This document shows, piece after piece, positions 33,503 through 45,699 of a stretch of 64,000 nucleotides of DNA. The notes beneath the pieces were generated by a model. That model searched no databases. It saw only the letters and a program-made list of their open reading frames with translations, and had not been told where the DNA came from. How positions within the stretch are numbered: the first letter of the stretch is position 1; every line of letters starts with the position of its first letter. The DNA comes from Echria macrotheca. Its lineage: Eukaryota > Ascomycota > Sordariomycetes > Sordariales > Schizotheciaceae. Both the position numbers and the translations under genes were made by a program. The DNA lies in assembly GCA_030411725.1 (NCBI GenBank), contig MU839832.1, forward strand, positions 496,001 to 560,000, given 5' to 3'.

Positions 33503-35333
33503 ATGGCCATTGACCGCACTCCCGTGGCGCCGCCACCTCCGGGTCCGTATTCCGTGGCCAGGGGCGCCCTCCAAGCTCTCCAGGCTCTCATCCAGTCCTG
33601 TGGACTCAACATCCCGGAAGACTTCCTACGGCACGTTGAGTACATTGCTTTTACCGCGACAAACCCTGGAAGTGACGGGGTGCACTTTCCCACCCCCCTC
33701 AAAGAGCAAGATGCCATGCTGGCTATCAAGGCTCTCGAGGCCTGCGCCGCGGCCGCCATTGCAGATCTCCGATACGGCGGAGATGGGAGACGAATCGCTG
33801 TTGACGTCGATAAGACTTCCTGTTTTCTCATGTCTGCTTATCTCACCAGCATCGACGGCATGGGAAAGCAGCATCCCGGGGTGAAGCAAAAGATACCCGG
33901 TATGTTGGTCGGTGTGCTGCGGTAAAGACTCAATGCTGATCCTGAGTACCTTAGACACGGATCTCAACCAGGCACAGTCGATTCTATATCGCCGTCTTTC
34001 GGCGAACCTATATGAAACGAAGAACCCGGGCGAGTACTACCACATCCACGGCTCTCTCGAGGCTACCAAGACGCTCGAGATGATTGGCCTGCCACCGTTC
34101 AACCCCGCAATGACGGACTACCGCACATGCATCAACACGATCGAGAAGGTGGTCAAGAAGTTCACCAGCAAGGAACTGGATCTGATGAATGTCCAGAACG
34201 GGCAAGCCGGCATCCCCGCACTCCAATGGGGGCAGTTCCTCAAGACTTCTCACGGCAACACTCTCAAGCAGATGCCGCCCCTGACGGCCAATGAGGCCGA
34301 CTACAAAACTCCGAAGGACCGGACCCCGCCTGTCCCTTTTGATTCGTCCAAGGGTCCGTCGGCGTCAGGATACGCTCTGCGTGGTATCAAGGTCTTGGAG
34401 CTCTGCCGAGTTATTGCCGGCCCGACCATCGGGCGTTCACTTGCAGCCCACGGTGCTACCGTGCTTAAAGTGACGTCCCCGAATCTTCCCGACGTTCCCT
34501 TCTTCCAAGTGGACGTTAACACTGGCAAGCACACCACCGCCCTCGACCTTCGGGATGCGTCGGACCGCCAAGCCTTTGAGAAGCTGCTCGAGGATGCGGA
34601 CGTGCTCATCGACGGCTATCGACCCGGCGCCCTCGCACGGCTCGGCTACAGCCAGTCCACCCTCCTGGATATTGCTCGTCGCCGCCGCCGCGGATTCGTC
34701 TATGTTGCCGAGGACTGTTTTGGGGGTTCTACCGGCACTGGCACCACCCGTGTCCCAGGAGCCGAGTGGGCGGGCCGGCCCGGCTGGCAGCAGATTGCGG
34801 ACTGCGTGACGGGCGTCGCGTGGGCACAAGGCAAATTCATGGGTCTCGACGAGCCTGTGGTGCCACCATTCCCCATGTCTGACTACGGCACCGGTGCGCT
34901 AGGCTGTGTGGCGGCCATGATTGGGCTGTACAACCGGGCGACGCAGGGCGGTTCCTGGATCTGCCGCACGAGCCTGTGCCAGTATGACATTTTCCTGATG
35001 GGGCTGGGCCCGCTACCCCAGGGAGAGCAGAGGCGTCTGCGTAAGGTGCACGATGCCGGCTTCTTTGATCTGCGCCACAGCGACTCGGTTGACGAAGTGG
35101 GCCGGCGCGCCCTGCAGAGCCTGAGACGGGTCGTGCCGCATTTGTTCCGTCGGGAGTTGATGCAGAAGGCGTGGTCGACTGGGTTCGACGGCGTTCTGGC
35201 CTGGCCGAAGGAGGCGATCGAGGTGGAGGGACTCAAGGTCGGTCATCTCCGCGCCTCGAGACCCAACGGTTTTGATAGGCCCTCGTGGGAGGGTTGGGAG
35301 GTGGATGAGCGTCTTCGAGATGCTGAGAACTGA
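33503..35333 (+). CDS. CaiB/BaiF family III CoA-transferase
   Basis: Exons are 33503-33899 and 33955-35333 (intron 55 nt), 591 residues. Family III enzymes move CoA between carboxylic acids through an aspartyl-CoA intermediate; related fungal proteins are often annotated as alpha-methylacyl-CoA racemase. The fold is seen as two partially repeated Rossmann-like halves: an N-terminal half (about 1-285) and a C-terminal half beginning GYALRGIKVLELCRVIAGPTIGRSLAAHGATVLKV. The segment PMSDYGTGALGCVAAM probably carries the catalytic Asp. The ~590-residue length is typical of the double-length fungal group, rather than the ~400-residue bacterial enzymes. No targeting signal is clear at either end. 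A TATA box lies 88 bp upstream. Physiological substrate unknown. Confidence 0.85.
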
Positions 35334-35880
35334 GAAGTCAAAAGACGGAGGGGCGGGTTGACCTTCTGGCTTTATATAACGACTCATGAGCCACGAACTG
35401 GTAGCATGGGAGGGAGGATATGCCATGGTACAGCATTTGGGCGGCACTCTCTGATTTCTAGAGCGTTTAGAGCTCAGGGACGAGGCGGGTTTCCTACGTC
35501 CCCCGGGCTAGGATGAATGCATGGGGAATGCGGTGGCCGGGATGATTTTTGTGCTTGGAGTGATGGGTGATTTTTGTTTTCTCATTTTTGCGATGATGGA
35601 TTTGTCATGTGATGATGATGGGTGGCTGTCTGGATTATGTTCTGCGATGTGGATATACCTGGAGGATATGGTCCTTGATTTGTCTGTTGAAAACGAGTGA
35701 GTACGTGAGAGCAAAAAGCACTAACAGGGGCTTTAGAGTATTGTAGCAGGAATCCCAGAGGGGAAAAAATCTATATGAAATGGCATCTCGTCATTGGAGA
35801 TGCCGGTGTGATGTACAGGTTTACACTAAAAGTACACATCCCATCGGATCAACCAAATATGCACTCGTTGGAAACACACA
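35334..35880. other. Convergent 3' intergenic region
   Basis: Holds the trailers of the CaiB/BaiF gene and of the two-TM protein gene. It contains GATGATGATG-type short repeats at about 35591-35620. No gene is seen. Confidence 0.5.
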
Positions 35881-36909
35881 TCACCGAGCAGCGCCTGCCT
35901 TTGCCCCAACCACCCGATCAAGAGCCCGGCCGTGGTCCAGAGCCCACCCACCCGTGGTGTCCAGCTTGTAATTCACCCCGTCAACCTCCACCTTGGCAAA
36001 GCCCTCTCGACTAAACGCGCGCGCCGTGCCCCGCCACATGATGCCAAACGCCTTTTTCCCGTCGCGGAACGGCGCCGTCCAGATATGCTGCAGATTATAC
36101 TCGCGCTCCCTCTTCCTCGCCTCCTCAGCCGCCTTCATGGCCGCCAGCTGCTCCCTCGGGCTCAGCGGCTTCGCGCCGGCCAGGCCCGTCTCGCGCGCCG
36201 CGACGGCGTCGGCCATCCGGAACGGCAGCCTCAGCTGGTCGGGCCAGATGCTCACGCGCTTGCGGGGCATGAAGGGGACGATACGCTGCGTCTGGATTTC
36301 CAGGTATATCGGGCTATTACGGGTTGCCGCGGTCTTGGCGAGCGACGCCGGCATCTTGGAGACGGATACGGCGTCGAGCGAGCGGATTATCCGCGCCGTG
36401 CCCATGAGGAAGTAGCCGCCCATGCCCGTCATGAAGAGGCAAATCACGCCGAAGGCGTGCGGGGCCCACCAGACCTGGTTCGGGAGCGGGTGCAGGTAGA
36501 TGGACCAGTAGTGGTAGACCGTGTAGCTTATGCAGAAGGTCGAGGCGGCTATGCTCGAGAAGCGGAACCAGAAGTGCGAGGGGGACTCGTAAAGGGTCAC
36601 CCGGCCTTTGGCGGCGAGTTGGGCGGCGTAGGACGGGGCGACGGGGAAGGGCTTGCGCGGGGTGGTGGCATTGTTCTTGACGGGTGTTGATGGTGATGCG
36701 GATGGTTTCTTTGGGATGGTCTTCGGCTTTGAGGGTCGGGCGGCGGTCTGGAGGAAGCGCGAGGGAGACCGCGAGAGGCGGAAGACGAGGGATCGTGTAG
36801 TTGGCGGTATCGGTGTCGGCGTGCATCGGCAGGGTATGGGCTGTTGTCGCACGACGACGAGGAATTGGTGCCCGAAGCTTCCTCCTAGGCCTCGCGAGAA
36901 TGAGGCCAT
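35881..36909 (-). CDS. Two-pass probable mitochondrial inner-membrane protein (possibly TMEM223/Mrx15-like)
   Basis: Single exon, 342 residues from the ATG at 36909. The N-terminal ~60 residues are rich in Arg/Ser/Pro without acidic residues, a good mitochondrial presequence (RSLVFRLSRSPSRFLQTAARPS), then a basic Pro-rich linker. Two hydrophobic segments lie at about 114-138 (FSSIAASTFCISYTVYHYWS) and 150-172 (PHAFGVICLFMTGMGGYFLMG). A conserved-looking segment follows (RIVPFMPRKRVSIWPDQLRLPFRM), then a charged C-terminal half. This layout resembles TMEM223/Mrx15, an inner-membrane anchor for mitoribosomes in yeast, but I recognise the pattern rather than the sequence. It is divergent from pdx1, with 458 bp between start codons. 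Confidence 0.6.
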   Translation of the reverse strand: MASFSRGLGGSFGHQFLVVVRQQPIPCRCTPTPIPPTTRSLVFRLSRSPSRFLQTAARPSKPKTIPKKPSASPSTPVKNNATTPRKPFPVAPSYAAQLAAKGRVTLYESPSHFWFRFSSIAASTFCISYTVYHYWSIYLHPLPNQVWWAPHAFGVICLFMTGMGGYFLMGTARIIRSLDAVSVSKMPASLAKTAATRNSPIYLEIQTQRIVPFMPRKRVSIWPDQLRLPFRMADAVAARETGLAGAKPLSPREQLAAMKAAEEARKREREYNLQHIWTAPFRDGKKAFGIMWRGTARAFSREGFAKVEVDGVNYKLDTTGGWALDHGRALDRVVGAKAGAAR

Positions 36910-37367
36910 TTTTCCCTTGCCTGGTAGCTCCAAGCTTTGCTGTTGGCTGCAGATAAAGCACAATTAGTTAGGCATCATGAAAAGAAAGGAAATGTAACTT
37001 ACTTAGGCCAATTGGGTTGGGACGAACGGAGACAGACGTCACAACCAAGACCCGAACAAAAAAATGTCGTCGGCAAAAAGTTTTGGAGAGATCGGACGGC
37101 CCGCTGCCGAATCAACAGGGACCCGGCAGCGCGACGGGACCCTTTCCAGAGACCCACCCGGAGCTGTCTGTGAACATACCCCCTGCCCTGTCGGGACTCG
37201 GGACTCCCTGGGAAAAAGGTGGAACCCGCTGTTGGCCCAAGCTTTTTGGGTCTCCCCAACGGACTCCAACCAAACGAAGCTCAGCAGGGAATTTGGGTTC
37301 TCGCTCAGATCCACATTCCCATCTTGCTGCTCAACGAACCCGCTTGTTGCTGCTGCAAAAACCACAC
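36910..37367. promoter_or_regulatory. Divergent promoter between the two-TM mitochondrial gene and pdx1
   Basis: This 458-bp shared promoter serves two probably mitochondrial proteins. It contains an ATG at 37064 in an A-rich context that opens a long frame overlapping pdx1 exon 1. No TATA box is seen. Confidence 0.45.
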
Positions 37368-38737
37368 ATGGCTTCCTTTGCAGCAGCGGCGTGTCGCGCC
37401 TCGGTGAGGCTCGCGAGGCATCAATTGGGTCGGGATGTCACCACCAGAGGTTTGTTTCCTACCAAAAAAAAAAAGTCGCGCTGACTGACACCGACAAAAA
37501 AGCAGGCTACCGAACATCGGCCGCCGTGCTGGCCGCCCAGAACTTCACCATGCCCGCCCTCTCGCCCACCATGACCGAGGGCAACATCGCCAAGTGGCAG
37601 GTCAAGGAGGGCGACAAGTTCTCGGCCGGCGACGTGCTCCTCGAGATCGAGACGGACAAGGCGACGATGGACGTCGAGGCCCAGGAGGACGGCATCCTGA
37701 TGAAGATCGTGCAGGGCGACGGCACCAAGGCCATCCAGGTCGGCACCCGGATCGCCGTGATCGCCGAGGAGGGCGACGATATCAGCTCCCTCGAACTGCC
37801 GCCCGACGAGGGACCGAAGCAGTCACAGGCTGCTGCCGCTGAGCCAGCGAAGACCGAAGCTGCTCCGGCGGCCCCGTCGGAAGCAGCCGCCGCGCCACCC
37901 ACGCCCGCCGCATCCTCCAAGCCCGCCCAAAAGTCGACGGGAAAGACTACGAAGCAACGGTATCCGCCCCTGCCCTCGGTGATCCACCTCCTCAAGGTCA
38001 ATGGCCTAGACGAGTCCGTCCTCGCCGAGGTCAACGCGACCGGACCCAACGGCCGGATTTTGAAGGGAGACGTGCTGGCCTACCTGGGCAAGATCAACGC
38101 CCAGATACCGACGGACATCTCGTCCCGGTTCGAGCACAACTCGCACCTCGACCTGAGCAACATCAAGGTGGCCAAGGCTCCCGAGCAGCAGCCCAAGAAA
38201 GCCGCCGCTGCCGCTGCCGCCGCGCCCGAAATCCCCAAGGAGACCATCGTCGAGCTGTCGGTTTCGGTAGCTGCCATCTCGGCCGTGCAGAAGCGGCTCC
38301 AGAGCAAGGCGGGTCTCGAGTTCCCGTTCTCGTCGTTCATCTTCCGCGCCGCCGACATCGCCAACGAGTCCCTGCCGCGTGTCCCGAAGAAAGTCAACAC
38401 GGACCGGCTGTTCAACGAGATTCTGGGCGTCAGCAGCGAGGCTGATTACTTCTCGCGCGGCGCGTATCTCCCCGACGTCGGTACCGTGCGGTCTGTTTCT
38501 GTGGCTTCCTCGGTGACCAAGACGCCGCCGGCGAAGACGGATCTTCTTGATATCCTGGCTGGGAAGAGTGGCCGGAGTACCAAGAAGGTTTCTAGGGGGG
38601 TGGAGGAGGGGGTGCTGAGCGGGCCGGCGGCTACGTTTAGTCTGACGGTTCCGAGCGCCGAGGCGGAGAGGGCGGCTGTGTTTTTGCAGAGGATGAAGGT
38701 TTTGTTGGAGAAGGAGCCGGAGAAGCTTGTACTCTAG
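37368..38737 (+). CDS. pdx1: Pyruvate dehydrogenase complex protein X (E3-binding protein, Pdx1)
   Basis: Exons are 37368-37449 and 37506-38737 (intron 56 nt), 437 residues. Pdx1 tethers dihydrolipoamide dehydrogenase (E3) to the E2 core of mitochondrial pyruvate dehydrogenase. Domains: Arg-containing presequence (1-35), lipoyl domain (about 41-118) with the lipoylated Lys79 in EIETDKATMD, Ala/Pro linker, peripheral subunit-binding domain (about 180-222, PPLPSVIHLLKVNGLDESVL..GPNGRILKGDVLAYL), and a C-terminal part that lacks the HxxxD catalytic motif of E2. The missing motif separates Pdx1 from E2. An upstream ATG (37064) opens an overlapping frame that joins the pdx1 frame only if the intron is retained. 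Confidence 0.93.
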
Positions 38738-41700
38738 GGTCCATTTTTTGGTCTTGTTGGTGTTGTGTGTGTATGTAATTAGCGATAGAGCATGTGATTT
38801 AGAGGTTGTCTTTTCTGGGGATTCTTTTTGTTTCACTGTGCTTCAAGTTTTGTGGTATACGGGTATTGATAGTGACTGTGACCTTGCGAGGGGTTTACTT
38901 GATACATGGTAAGTAAAGTTTTGAGGGATTTTGAAGGAAACCTAGGCGGTGCCATTATCTCATCATTCACCATTCTCATGGAGGATACGGTCACAGGTCA
39001 CCTCTGGTAGTTGTTGGTTAGGATTCCATCACTGCAGCAAGCTCGTCCGTCCGCCGAGGAAGGATGCTAGACTAGAACTACTATAAGTAGGTACCGTGGC
39101 ATATTCCCTTCGGTTTTAAATCTCTCTAAACCTGAGTCTCGTTGCGTCCTCTTGTGGAAGAAACCATTTACGTGTTTACGTGGTCCATACATAAGTATTT
39201 TATGGATGAGTGAGCCGGCGAAGAGATGGGGAATATCATAGGACTTGGTGCGATATTCAGCTATTCAAGAGGGTGAGGTGAGGTGACGACTTGATACGGC
39301 TATCTAGATGCTTGGGGGCAAGGCTAGGCTGATTGTTCGTTCATCGGATATGGTTTTCTTTTCCACATGGGTAAGTTGAACCGGGGGTTTGTATGGCCTC
39401 GGCTTCGGAGAACGATGCCATCGCCGTCTGTTTGTGTTTCAGTGCCTAGTTTGGTCCTCGGTGGGAGACAATGACCTTGGATCTCTGCAATACACATGGG
39501 CAATAATGCCCGACACAGCCGGCAGACTGACGGATACTGCCAGATGAACGCGCCATCGATGGTTGAGATGCTCACTAATTTGTCTTGGACGTGAGAATAC
39601 GTTGATTTGCTATGTGCATTGTGTTTGGCATGCCGCTTGGTACTTGAGACCCGACGAGTACCTACGTTCCAGGAGCGCCTGTGAATTACATCGCGTAATA
39701 GACTGGGGAGCAGGTACGGTACCTTAGTAGGGGTCTCTTCATTCATTCACTTCACTTGACAAAATGACAGTCCTACTCGATCTGTATCACGCACCAAGTA
39801 CCAACATCAGAGGCAGTCTCGTAATCGAACGGCATTGCTTGAGACACCCGGGCTAGTGAACATGCCTTTTGGATAAGTTGCAAGGTAGGCAAGACCACCT
39901 AAACCACCTTTTTCCTTGTTCTCGGTGTTTTAATACAGGAGCGAAACAGGTCTGGGTTGCTGGCAGGGGGTTATACATCATAAGAGGAAGACGGTGTTTT
40001 ACAGTCATGTTCTGGGACAACCAGTGCCAACAGAAAAGGTTCATGGACTTTTCATCTTTGTCCGGTCATCTATGACTTTTCTCACACCAGCCGAGAAAAG
40101 AGCCTGTGAGATGTCCGAAACACAACTTGAGGCCACGCAACGGGACCCGAGTTGAACTTCGTCAACAGACAGAAGGCGCAACCGACAACTGCAGCATCAT
40201 CCCAGCACCCGGAGCCCATCGACTGCTAGACAGATGGAGGATTCCAAGACCAAATGTTGTGGGGTGGGTGTCTTAGGCCCCAGACCATCATATCTTCCAT
40301 CCTGGCCCTTCCAGCCTTTTCCACCTTCAGACACCCACATCACATCACCACCATATATCCGATAGTCTATGGATCAGTTCACCCACATAAACTCATCACC
40401 AAACGGTTACCCGAGAATTCGTTCCATTTTTCCGAATCACACGCACCGTCGTGGCATGGACCAAATGCTCCCCAAACCAAATGGAACAAGACAGTATGCA
40501 CCAGAAAAGAAAACCTTGAGAAACCCAATCCCATCAACTTCAGTCAAACGCACCTGTATCTCTCCCTCCTTGCAGATATATCTCAGCATTATATATCTCC
40601 CTTCCTCGTGTCAGCATGTCGTCATTTATATCCTGGCCGGGACGAGCCCCATTCTTCCGAGGAGCAGGGGTTCTTGCCAGATCTATACCCGGAACCGATG
40701 AGGTTTTGGTCGCGAGAGTACGGTAGCGTTGGTGTCCGGATGATACCGTTCTCCCAGAAACATCATTCCTTGGGAATCTTTCAACTTGTTTCCTGGTTGT
40801 CATGAAACGCTGCGGTGACCACGGTGACAATGGTATCATCCAGCGATATGAGAACCCACCATGGAGTCGCAACGACGAATATTCATCTTCAGGTAGCGAA
40901 CGCTCCCGGCGAGATGCGAGTCAAAAGAGGACGCAAAAAGAACAAAGTAGGCAATATTGCAACTCCCGAAGCCGGCGTCGGCAATCTCCATTTTTCTTCT
41001 TCTTTTCTTCCCCAGACAAATCTACCTGAATTTTGGACGAGTGAGATCCACTCTTGGATGCATTTTGACACAATATATCCAACACAATCGCGCCTTGCCA
41101 AGACTAGGTATATCATATATCGTGCTTCCAGACGAAAGACAGACGCACAAAATCTCCATCTCATCGCAGCCAGGTATCATGCCCGTATATACACCCCCAT
41201 AGGTTACCCAAGAAGGTTCTCATAGAATAAACCGAGCCATCCAAACAAATAAACACCTCAAAAAATCACCCCCCAAAATTCCAAGAAGACGCGATCATGC
41301 AACCTGGAAAGGGAACATCCCTGGAGTATATCTACAATACCAGCTGGAGAACACAGTGCGAAACCAATCCTGCTCTCCCCTGAAGACCCTAAGGATACAA
41401 ACAGGAAAGTTCGGGGCCCTAGCTACCTTAGCTACCCAACCCAGACCCCACCCGGCAGAAAGAAAAAAAAACCGTTGAGACTATTAGTATGTAGTAGGTA
41501 GGTAGATGGAGGTTTTCTTACGTACTCTACACTTATTCCCCGGCAAACCCCCTTTTCCATTTCCCTAGGTATTACCCTGTCCATCAGTTTTTGCCTCCCT
41601 CCAGACGACTCACACACCACCCTTCTCCACCCGTTCTTCCTGCACAAAGAATTTTTTTTTAGAGATCTGGTGTTGTACAGATGGCCAGAATACTCTACAG

Positions 41701-42479
41701 TGGCGGGGTTAAACAAGGGGTTGTTGGGTAAAGGTCATGGGATGTTTGCTAAAAAGGGAGGGAAGGAAAAAAGGATCTAGCCGAGTGTCTCCGAGTCGGA
41801 GATCGAAGCCCGAGGAGGTGGAGGAGGAACCGGTAACACAACACAACACGCGACGCGGAAGTGCGAATAGTTTGCTCTACAGATTTACATGCAGCCGCCG
41901 CCGAACCGGAGGAGACGGCGGTAGTAACCGTCAGCTTCAGCGTAGAAAAAAAATTCCGCCGATTTCCCTTTCCCAGGTTTCTTCTGTCCCTTCGAACAGG
42001 ATTCCCCAGCTAGGTCTAAACAAAACGCTCCAGTTCACGCTCTCTCTCCCCCCCCGTCCAATGGAAAAGAATGGAATCACATTCCAAGGTTTAAAGAACC
42101 TAAATCTAGGTGTAGGTAAGGTAGACCAACGTAGTATCAACCCCATCTATCTCTTCCCGAGCGTGTGTGTGTGCATCTCCTAATCCGGTAACCCGAAGCC
42201 CGAAGCCGCTCGAAGCCACGGAGAAAAGGCCATCGACCACCGACAGGCAGGGCAAGCAAGAACCAAGAAAGTCTCGGGATTGAAGAATAGAGAGGGGACT
42301 GCTGCAGTCATTATGAACAAGGAAGGTCTGTCGGTATGCAAGAAGGGACACATCCCACCCCGGCCCCCCCTCACGACAAGGATGTCCCGGATCGCCAGCC
42401 GGCTTGTGATCTACATTTTTTTTCCTTTGCTTCTGTCCACCTCCCCGCTCTCTTCACCACCACCACTACTTCTCACCTC

Positions 42480-42595
42480 AGGTAGGTAGACACACCTACC
42501 TACCTTACTACCCCTCCATCCCTCCTCACATCCCACCGTTCTATTCACTTCGGCATACAACTACTCTAGACAGTGTGCACACCTACCTACCTACC
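42480..42595. repeat. ACCT/AGGT tetranucleotide clusters
   Basis: Two clusters of CTAC/GTAG units (AGGTAGGTAG then CACCTACCTACC; and CACCTACCTACCTACCCACC) lie within 120 bp in opposite orientation. Related units recur near 173, 41492 and 52065. Confidence 0.7.
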
Positions 42596-43282
42596 CACCC
42601 TTTTCTCTGCATCTAGCGTCTCCGTAAATAATAGACGACAAGATGGGGGGGTGATATGTGTAAGCAACATGGAAAATGACCACCAACAAAAAAAACACCA
42701 AGAAAACAAATCGTGAACTTTTCAAAATCTCTCGAGGGAAAAGAGGTGAACAGGGGAGCAGGGCATTCGTTACACACCGTGCCGGACTCTCCGTCCTCCA
42801 TTTGGCGACATGGACATGTAGACATGTATATCAAAATCCCCAAACCAACTACTGCAATGCGAGGAGGGCAAGAGACCTACACATACCTGCATACATATGC
42901 TGCACACAATTTTTCAACTCGCCTTCTTTTACACCTCCCTCCTCCCCCGATTCAAAGAGATGAGCGGTGTAGAAAAAAAATCCCCGATAAAAGGAATTGA
43001 CATATCACCGTCAAGCGATAGAGCAGTCCAGACGCCAAGATAATTGAATCATCGTCTGCCCACACACACATGCACAAGCGCCGGCAGGCAAAGAAAGACG
43101 AATATTTGTCTTAGCCCGTACGGTGGGTGCGCGTGGATGTGTGTGTCTGTCTGCGGTTCCTACGAATCTATATGTTTCAATGCGGTCAAGCGTCACATCG
43201 GCCGAGTGTGGGGGTTCCTTGCCTGCCTTGCCTGCCCCCCCTTCCCTATCCATGTGAATAATGAGCCATGAGCCCAGATCCC

Positions 43283-43312
43283 GGAGAGAGAGAGAGAGAG
43301 AACAAGAGAGAG
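43283..43312 (+). repeat. (GA)n microsatellite
   Basis: Nine GA units, a short ACAA interruption, then four more, in the gene-poor region. Confidence 0.75.
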
Positions 43313-45690
43313 AATTGCAAGCCCGGAGGTAACAACAAAAGCTAGACACCTGTGGTCACCGAATGAGGTGACTCGCCGGACCGAGAGCGGGAAGGCCCAT
43401 TTGTGTTGTGTCGCCGAGTCTCGCTTCCAACCCTTTTGACGTTGTCCCTGCCCCCCGTCGTTGTCGAGTATACTATACACACATTTGCGGAGCCGCGGTT
43501 ACCGCGCTTTTTTTTACAATTGTTGGCCGTCCGTTGTACTCCGGGAGACATCGTGCCATTCGGGAATTGCCTGTGCAAGTCTCTCCCCTGCTCGGCGTCG
43601 AACGTTGTGGTGGTGGCCATGGCCATCCCATCCCATCGACCGCGATCGGGTTTGGTCATCCAGGGGCGCTCCTGGACCGGCGAACGGGACCCTGCCTTCG
43701 TTTTCGATCCGCACGACCGAGAAAGATCTTTTTCTTTCCCAAAAACGGGCTGAAACTTTTTTGAAATCACAGACACATAGACATGGCCAATACACTACTG
43801 CGTGATAGCGGCAGAGCAACCGCTTGATCGACTACCAAATCGCCGTTCTGATGCCGATATTCGAGACGCCACTGGACCCAGCATGGAGGCGGTGAGGCTG
43901 CAGGACGCAGGATCACACACACAACTCTGATCTTATCGAGTTTGCCCCTCCCTCCCCGCCGCCCCTCGCTGAGATTGGTAGGACACGGGTCGAGACTGCG
44001 GGGTGTTGTTGGTGTGTGTGCTTTGCTTCCAACAGCCATGAGCTCAGCCTGTGGGTTGGGCATATTCAACACGGTCTGCCGATATCCCGAACTAGAGTCG
44101 TCTCTCTTGGATGTAGTTTATCGGCACCGGAGAGGCGCCCAGAGTGAAACATGCCGTCGGGACTTTTCGGTACACAGGAATGATGCGCGGCCCACGCCAT
44201 TGAGCAACCTACCCCGTCATGTTGAGCACTGCGAGTCAGCTCTAGGATTCTTGGTCAGACAATCCGCTGAGAATTCGTGTGATCTCTGGTCTGAATCAGC
44301 TGGGATTTTCTGCCATAGAAGCTGAGAAGCCTTCTTGTATGTATGCATGGTGGGGTTGCCATCGTGTCCAGCCCCCGATCGAGACGGACAAATTCGTGTG
44401 AACGTGGTCGCATGAGGATTCGAGAAGAAAGGGGCGGACTCTCAAGTCGGACCTGTTCGTGGCCAAGATCTATCTGTTCAGACTTCAGAGATCCTCTACA
44501 GGTAACCCGCAGTCTGAGGCTACTGTGGACTTGTGGTAAGCTCGCTTGCACACCATCCGCCATGCCGGATGCCACTCCCAATCACACGACGCTGCTCTGC
44601 AGATATGACATAATTGCACTCCCCGCAGGTGCCGTCCACGCCGTCGTCGATACTACCTAGGGTATCGCGAGGGTGGAAGCGTTCCTGTCGTCTGGGGAAG
44701 CTGTCAGTACGCGATATTGGCTTGCAGCCCCTCCTTGGACTTCCGGCTGTCGATGAAGGTGGATGTTCGAGATCGTCGTTCCGGGGTTGGGACCCCACCG
44801 CCGCAGGATGTCGTCAGTTGGCGGCTGATATGTTGGTCCCTGCAACGCACAACGGCAGACATCGGGCCAACCCATGAAACAAAGCGCTTTTGAAGACGGC
44901 AATGGCGCCATCGAAACATGTGTAATTCCACGGTTCCGGCCGACAGCGTTGGGGCCAGCCGAGGAGAGAGACGTCGTTGTCTTCTTCCAGATCTCTGGAA
45001 GTTTTGGTCGAAGGAGATTTCATTTGCAGGGGTGGGATTGGCGAATCGTGCACGGCCTTGCACCCGGTGGCCCCAGTTCGCTTGGCTTGCAGCTTGCCCC
45101 CGTTCCTGCGATGCAAGATGCCCAACCCAAAACGATTGTGGCATTCTCGTCAAAGGACCCCTCGACTCCGGGGGTCGCCCGGACCATCTCGAGTCGTCTT
45201 TCGCAACGACACGAGTTCGCGGACGACGGAGAGGCGGCGTCGTAGCGATCTTCTTTGACCGGTTCTGGAATATTGCTTCATAGCACCGTCGCTTGCGTGC
45301 ATGTCTCGTCTTGCGAGGTCGGTCTTGGGCGAGACATGCAGAAACCTGACCTGCTGCCTCATGGATATCGGTTCAGCTTTCGCCGGCGCTTGACGAGTGG
45401 CACCCTGGTGCGCTTCAGCCTCCCCACAGACGACCGGATGCCCCTCATTCGCGCGCGCCGGCGCGGCGGATGGAAATGACCCTGCTCGCGGCTCACGCTA
45501 CCTGACAGGCGACGGGCCGCCTGTAATTTGGGTAATGGCCACTAGCAGCGACGCATGAGCCACTAATTACCGGCTCCGGGGTCCAAACCAACACTGGTCG
45601 AGCCGATGTAAACATTGGCCGGAGCGAGTAAACAGAGGGGTACGGAATACGGCCGTCATCACTGACGACTGATTCGAACGACTCTTCGGC

Positions 45691-45699
45691 TATAAAAGG
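45691..45699 (+). promoter_or_regulatory. Orphan TATA box
   Basis: TATAAAAGG is a textbook TATA box, but there is no recognisable coding region close downstream. It might drive a non-coding transcript or a very long leader for the LRR gene 2.5 kb away. Confidence 0.4.
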
